From the NCBI GenBank assembly GCA_006503475.1, contig RSEH01000088.1, positions 96,382 through 160,381 on the forward strand: 64,000 nt of DNA. The letters run 5' to 3'. The first letter of the stretch is position 1; each line of letters starts with the position of its first letter. This DNA is from Stentor roeselii. Taxonomy: Eukaryota; Ciliophora; Heterotrichea; Heterotrichida; Stentoridae. Positions 60,101-64,000 of the stretch are shown here, in pieces. The notes beneath the pieces are model-generated. The model saw only the letters and a program-made list of their open reading frames with translations. It was not told the origin of the DNA and ran no database searches. The translations under genes were made by a program, and so were the position numbers.

Positions 60101-60918
60101 TGAGTGAAAATTTCTTGATTATTTTCTATTCTTATAAGTTTTTTACTAGTTATATTGAAAAAAAAGATGTTGTTATTTGATCCTATTACCATCTGAGTGC
60201 CGCTTGGATTGACTGCTAAACAATTCACTGTCTCATCAATGCTGGTTAACTCCTCTAATTCACATTTGATTATCTGGCATCTCAACACTTTACCATTTTT
60301 GCATCCAATATAAAGCCAGTCTAAAACTAATTTTATTGAAGTAGCTTCAAGTTCTTCTCCTAATTTCACATCAAAATCAAAGTTTATCGGAAATTTCTCC
60401 GCACTAGCAAAATCATTTCCAGAAGCTGAAATCAATAAAGACCATCTTTTGATATGTCCTCCTTCATGAAGAGAAAACAAGTAAGAATTAGAATCTGACA
60501 CAATCTTTAAAATTTTAGAATCATTTTCTTTTTTGATAAAAAATTTATTTTTCGAGTCAACATAATAAAAGTTTCCAGATTCGGCCGCAGCGATGACTGA
60601 GTATTTTTCAGAAATGAAGCAAATTGACTTCAAGAATTCATTCGGAGTTTCAGAGATTACGTTTTTAGTCCATATTTCTTCTCGGTTTATCAAGTCCCAA
60701 AATTTGACATCGCCGGCAGCAGAGCAGCTTACGAGGTGGCTGTTGTCGATTGACATGGAAATTGATGTGACTGGATCAGTGTGCCCGAGAAGTAAAGAAC
60801 ATGCTCGATTGAGCTCAGACTCTAAGATTTTTTCATATTTTATGGTCTTAACTACTGGGATCCCAACACTTTGATCCTTGTCTAAAAGTTTAGAAAATAA
60901 GTCTTCTTGCTCTACCAT
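54127..60918 (-). CDS. WD40-repeat/ion channel fusion protein
   Basis: 2263 residues in one open frame. Residues about 30-1690 are dozens of WD40 units, enough for several propellers (GHTDPVTSISMSIDNSHLVSCSAAGDVKFWD-type; GHEGSVNSLALTEDK, then SAGSDCVINIWDLKKR). An acidic Ser/Asp/Tyr-rich insert lies at about 426-513 (DYEYDYDFDSNYSYSDQY). Residues about 1719-1786 look like degenerate ankyrin repeats (SVLHILCYKGDAQSIE). A six-helix channel of TRP/polycystin type follows at about 1899-2123, with a pore region near YLLNFGTFEAKDEF and a last helix NVILMFNLLISILSESF. A coiled coil (about 2166-2239) may drive tetramer assembly. It is probably a cation channel whose cytosolic propellers scaffold or sense partners; ion selectivity cannot be read. 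No intron is needed. Confidence 0.9.
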   Translation of the reverse strand: MVEQEDLFSKLLDKDQSVGIPVVKTIKYEKILESELNRACSLLLGHTDPVTSISMSIDNSHLVSCSAAGDVKFWDLINREEIWTKNVISETPNEFLKSICFISEKYSVIAAAESGNFYYVDSKNKFFIKKENDSKILKIVSDSNSYLFSLHEGGHIKRWSLLISASGNDFASAEKFPINFDFDVKLGEELEATSIKLVLDWLYIGCKNGKVLRCQIIKCELEELTSIDETVNCLAVNPSGTQMVIGSNNNIFFFNITSKKLIRIENNQEIFTHVAYTNKGQMVICACQSKKIILLNSKEKDVESKDQTMKDLQENVFLHHHDTINEILVTHDYKYFITCSNDRTIKFIQKEQVRDTKCSLKVPENTKFMNINKKIGTLVAIDDQDRVNVFKINENRQVHRYNPKNFEVQNSFLTKDGKYLIIVLESGDQEEESEMIEDYEYDYDFDSNYSYSDQYGQSDDDEDQINYGENDSQIGENDEKSSKHDSNSEDKELEDRASDDHESSKKSKSDRNSNADKTRFKLTLFDLDENAISSELKAEEMLLSFASSEESKYLYAAGESYLYKYDLSTKERIKEKYQFEGNDPIIKLSSDDKFLYYTNSTEINQIDPVNLQLIDSFSDRNEGLIKSLILKSDDSMLISGHENGKFIFWSLPNKQILYSNSDLQSSIEFMLLSQNEEFLVIMTDERDIYKISLSEKSPKKISESIDFYFTSLELFDDSTLIFGVDGRIVFWNINDEKEISSINAHGDDIHYLDHFENYFVSVSQNCCKMWDMNTKSQELLIYGYCEEITSVFMYDEELIVIGMENGAIAVYSTTEKKLINNCFNHSGRVDYIDCLNGIYATGCSDGVVVTGELKTNQSHTYNNPYSYVKDVKLSNTHVFCVAGDDIAFWKLESNDLPVLFSNGYDSTSKIILYSEGQFLASGSSYGTVRFWKIEDQSQLKILNEQPEISALALSEDENFLFAGSSTGFIGVYSTISRDFMCKLEGHSEKISFLQVFNRVLFSISDDKIIKTWPLKEKKEFYSFRWRTDTPTHLVLSGDSKYLATGYDKGAIRVYDFATSKFLDTINIHGEEPITGLLYSKDSKFLVTAATNSSITLVGAINQKNKETIEIPESKNSTSPIVLSNHNLFLASAMKDFSISIWRFSESFLSEKINKSPKTITLLGHTKEINDLKFSHEENFLFSCSKDYFINKWDIESKSKIISTKQNDSVSFLLILSNSDQLISISDNKKVKLCTIEFGEKKEIKANDLTELKDEASTVCLSKDEKSVFIGNNSGDIHEYSLPDMKNPKSLEKTHIDKITNLCLSSHGNTLYSSSLDKVIISWDLRSENSSKKCLRPTSGVIMCILIDDRGEKVFTGSDSSTINVFNFKEKKELACILGHIKTVTCLGICSEKQWLVSGSLDENLRVHSTHDYSFKLSIPLKLPIKSLVILPDNDRVLTGHDNGNVKISSLTKKVEIIKYEISKSCINCLKLLPGAELKLLSSSQENVIKLWDLSDKNQDSNIIKPNPTIFSGHTEGVLSLAILNQNSFISGGQDSLIKVWSIQKKREDFTLNGHEGSVNSLALTEDKTKIISAGSDCVINIWDLKKRVVEHSLDSSEKPFQDLAVFANSFLISAAKDRALKIWRLNDLIDQDSMKTTSQKYNVVIKTEDEKILLNYKYGHCESIDKKKNNEVVRLNQIGISETFDPYYQNLILFYNLIDSIAGNAFVNLKLETNQILFSRFSYSVLHILCYKGDAQSIERMNDENLNLTADFFGKSPLFYGIQRQNQGCVDTVLRFLIDLPNQSDSSRLTTSFSAISNDLPVIISNSSKILHLLIGQFFIKSPVQFEKMKNLPHFFYSDNFMPVAQDFNPSTSDDDEKIPVVINYTPFKIPFNPGSTATIEFLKSISECSNRQIFNTPFVKFVVRKHWDELIFWTSGYTFLIFINLILLVILFSQADITSSYILYIFLFVNFWLFLWEVIQFLEEKLNYLKDFWNYIDILRLSTTILWIVLRIQTPEVDYNNLEWVVALINFTRGLTGFRLFSGTRYYVKLIIRAISDMLYFLVILTYSIITFGVMFEVSRKEKNFEFRSLWMDSYLLNFGTFEAKDEFAPSFETFAYILATVINVILMFNLLISILSESFANFQTDREIIDYTERISVVLEIQKLMFWVDRNPILSYFQVMTYNSVDDSSEENDEKIEKLDKQIKDLSLVVEKQENEIKNQLNNFSKLNQETYQKVEGKIENCGNDIKSLQGKIDDIGKKVEELGDDVKKILTALAGKSDNN

Positions 60919-63548
60919 TTTATAATTAACTCTCCAGTGCCATTTAGAATTACTCTAGATATTAAAAATGAATAAATTAACTCTCCAGGATTATTTTTAT
61001 AAATATTTCCTAAAGTCATTTGAATAATAACTCAACAAACATCAAATGACTCTAGACTAAATATTATAAATTAAATCGACTGGTTAGTGAATCCTTGTTT
61101 TTTTTTCGAGGAATTTGATTAAAAATTCGTAGCAGATCAGATTTTTATATAAATAAACCAAAAAAATATCAATCAATTTAAAATTGTTTGTTTAGTTTAG
61201 AACACCACGTCAAATTCTTAATGACTTTAAAGATTATCAAATTTTAGGATTTTTTCATTTTAACTTTTCAAAGAGAGACAAGGTCTTATTCTGTTGATTA
61301 TTAGAACTTCGACGCCCTGCTATCATTTCATCCTAAAAACTCTGAAGACAAAAATATCAAACTTTTTTTCCGGGAACTTAGAAAAAACTAGCAGGGAGAG
61401 CTAATAAGAATAAAGTAATTAAGTCGACTTATGGAAACATATCAAAATTAAATCTTCTATTCAGCAAAAATACAAGCTTAAAAGGAACAAGTCCATCGTC
61501 TACTCGAAAAGCTTCAGTAGAAAATGAATAAATAGTCTACAAAATAATAATTTGGAGTATTAACAAGTAAAACCTTCTCAATTGTTTAGGCTACAAGCCT
61601 AGCAAGCTAAAATTTTTTAAGTTATTAACCCTGCTAAGTTTTCCTGGACTTAACTTCAAATTCTTTTATAATTCAAAAAACTTAAAAAAAAGAGTAGATG
61701 TTTTATAGGTTTTTATCAAGCTGAAGACAAATGCTAGTGACGACATACTTGAACGCGATCAAAACCTTTAAATCGTGAGAAAAAATACTTATAGTAAAGA
61801 AAAATATGGATATCAATATATTACTCTGTACTGGAAGGTTATGTTAATTTCTTGAATAAGGTCTAATGTAACTATGATTGCAATGATATATGTCTTAGGG
61901 ATATTAAATAAAATCAAATTCATTGAAATCACTTAATTAGATATTATTGCACTGAAAATCGATTTTCAAGCCAAATCAATCAAATCTTCCATTACATAAT
62001 ACAAATTATTCAATCTCACCAATAAATATTCGAAATAACTTACTAAGAATCCTTATTCCGATAATCTTACAGATAATAGTCATATATGCAGAAGATAACC
62101 ACTTCTTTACTTTTTATACAATTAAGAATCGCATCAAAAATATCTTACTAAAAAGTCATACAAAAGATGCATTTCTAATCATTCCTATAACAAATGTATC
62201 TTTTAATCGGCCTTCTTGAAATTTTCACATATTTCTTCTACTGCATGCTTAAAAAAATATTTAGGAACTATAAATATTCGAGTAACTGATCATGATATTA
62301 AATATCTCAAGTCCTCTACCTTGAATGCAATTAGGTTATTTTTCGAAAATTAAGAGTTTGAAGATTGTTTCAAAACCTACAAGAAAAAAAAATTTAGTAA
62401 TAGAGTTAAAATAGATATTGTAATCAACAAGAAATAAATATAGCCCTTCAGGAATAAAGAATAAATCATTTTATTTTAACTATTAAAGTAGTTATAATTT
62501 TATAATATTATTGATTTAACCATTGGTTTTACTATAATTTGTAGTAGTTGGGCTTCAGCTCGTAGTAACATTGCTATACTTTTTACCCCAATTATTCAAA
62601 GGTAACTGCACAAGGCAACTTTTAGTTGCATTTAAAGTCTTTGGTTTATTCTTTATATTTAAAATGTCCTTCAAATTCGTATAGAGATCGATGACTATCG
62701 CTTGAATAAGATTCAAGCTTATAAGGTCATCAATAAATCGAAAGTAGCATTAAATTTCAAAGATATTTTTATTTGTTAATTGTAAATGTTTTTATATTTG
62801 ATTTTTTGATAGCAGAATATGGATGATAAGATGAGGAATACGTTAAAAATTGTAAAAAATTAAAAATTGTGACTAGACTTTAAAAACATCAAGAATCATC
62901 AATAAAGAGTGCAGATGATACACTAAATTCATTAAAATTATAAAATTTTATTAATATTATGATTACTTCTAACTTGCTTCGAAGAAACTTTTAATCAACT
63001 CTAATTCTTGAGAAGGTTATAGGTGGCGTTTGTTACAGTTTACATTCTATTAGCTCCTCTTCATTGATAAAAAATTATTCCTATATAATTTTTATTATCC
63101 CTTGCGATTTCTGGACAAAAGATTAGAAACTTGCGATAAACTGCAAGTATCAAATCTAGGCTTGTAAAGAAAAAAATGATTAAACCACCTTAAAGCATCT
63201 TTATAATTTTTATAGGAGTTTATTTCATGATTATTGTACAGAATTTACTCTTTAATTAGAATTTCAAATACTTTTAATCTCATCCTCTTTATTTAGAATT
63301 TTAATCATGACCTATTTACTCTTTGGATACTCTTAAGATTCGAGTTGAACATTACATTTAAGCAATAATTTTTTTTCAATCATTAAACTTTTGTTACAAT
63401 AATTTATTATGTGAGTTGATTGCTGTTTTTTAAGTATAAATGATTTAGTTACCAAATAATCAGATTAATCCTACTAGCGAATTTATCAAGATTTAATTCA
63501 ATATCAAAATTTTATTTTAGAATCTAAAAAATTCTTCAAATATGATCC
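60919..63548. other. Gene-poor region
   Basis: 2.6 kb without a supported ORF on either strand, the longest such stretch here. It is A+T-rich with many short runs. A local patch at about 61310-61640 has higher G+C and several copies of CCTGCTA/TAGCAGG in both orientations (near 61314, 61390 and 61629), so a structured non-coding RNA or element remnant is possible but not shown. No tRNA arms recognised. Confidence 0.5.
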
Positions 63549-64000
63549 CTAATCTAAATTAACAACATCTAAATCTTCCCTTTCCTTATTGAAAATTTCC
63601 GGATTTTCATTATGTTGTTTTTCACCTTCAACAATATCATTTCTATTCTTTTCACCTAAATCTTCCTTTTTTACCTGATTATCTATTTTCTGAATATTTC
63701 TCTCATTAAATTCAGAGTTAATCTCACTGCTAGCAAAATCGATATTTCCATCTCGATAACTAGTAACTTTAAATGTTTTTCCGCTCATTATAGAGGCAAT
63801 ACTTTTATGTTTTGTCAAGTGAGTGGATTTCAAGATTTTTATCTTTTTCCAAATTTTCTCAGAAAGGTTTTCAATAATCACGAATACTTGAGTTAAGAGA
63901 GATACTGCTAGGAAAGAAAGCAACAAGTAACTTGAAATTTCAGCTTTGAACAAAAACTTCAAAATAATCAAAGCGTAAAAAAAGATAAGGCTCAATTCAG
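63549..64000 (-). CDS. Membrane protein, C-terminal part, 5' partial
   Basis: The frame stays open to the window edge, so the gene begins beyond base 64000; 150 codons are visible. The first 45 residues are two hydrophobic segments (LIFFYALIILKFLF and YLLLSFLAVSLLTQVFVII), followed by a basic then acidic hydrophilic tail (KIWKKIKILKSTHLTKHKS, then GEKQHNENPEIFNKERED). This is the last one or two transmembrane segments and cytosolic tail of an integral membrane protein. The family cannot be told from this part. Confidence 0.6.
   Translation of the reverse strand, partial: ELSLIFFYALIILKFLFKAEISSYLLLSFLAVSLLTQVFVIIENLSEKIWKKIKILKSTHLTKHKSIASIMSGKTFKVTSYRDGNIDFASSEINSEFNERNIQKIDNQVKKEDLGEKNRNDIVEGEKQHNENPEIFNKEREDLDVVNLD

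Noticed and set aside
60919-63548. tRNA or rRNA genes in the gene-poor region
   Set aside because: No T-arm GGTTCRANTCC or matching acceptor stem was seen on either strand.

Overview
The window reads as macronuclear DNA of a heterotrich ciliate, most likely Stentor (S. coeruleus or a close relative). It is AT-rich. TAA, TAG and TGA all end genes and no internal stop needs decoding, so the code is standard; this argues against Blepharisma, where TGA is Trp. Coding regions are interrupted by 21 recognisable or inferred introns, 20 of 15 nt and one of 16 nt, of the type GTAAN..AG. No bacterial operon signals, rRNA, tRNA or CRISPR were found.

Layout. 1-12.3 kb is very dense: the 3' part of a C2-like gene, Cdc73 (Paf1 complex), a kinesin-1-type motor, a short kelch protein, an ankyrin protein, a degenerate-trypsin/kelch fusion, a class II HMG-CoA reductase with an unknown C-terminal half, and a WD40-like protein resembling Pol I factor TAF1C/Rrn6. 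A protein with four ubiquitin-like domains follows (12.5-13.5 kb). 14.5-32.8 kb holds five tandem same-strand paralogues (called A to E here): secreted kelch propeller, cysteine-rich stalk, three hydrophobic segments. 32.9-44.1 kb has 5-oxoprolinase and a 2236-residue ASH-domain coiled-coil protein. 44.6-52.9 kb is dense again: kinesin-13, SCP/FCP1-like phosphatase, ornithine aminotransferase, an unknown acidic protein, a Qa-SNARE, a PLAC8 protein and kinesin-14. 54.1-60.9 kb is one giant gene fusing WD40 propellers to a TRP/polycystin-like channel. 60.9-63.5 kb is gene-poor, and a partial membrane protein runs off the right end.

How the genes relate. Housekeeping and cytoskeletal genes lie 6-40 nt apart in all orientations, with tandem gaps of 11 and 15 nt and two divergent start codons 14 bp apart. 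The kelch-receptor array is the main expansion. Its pattern fits duplication of a two-gene unit (A,B to C,D) plus E, with later intron loss and probable gene conversion between B and D.

Most unusual signal. The whole window carries a saw-tooth of strand composition. The + strand drifts to G+T-rich and then switches abruptly to C+A-rich, every 1-2 kb, inside genes of either orientation and in intergenic DNA. A second signal is a 15-nt GT..AG segment at one position in all five kelch genes that reads as coding in three and contains a stop in two; it is probably an intron in all five.
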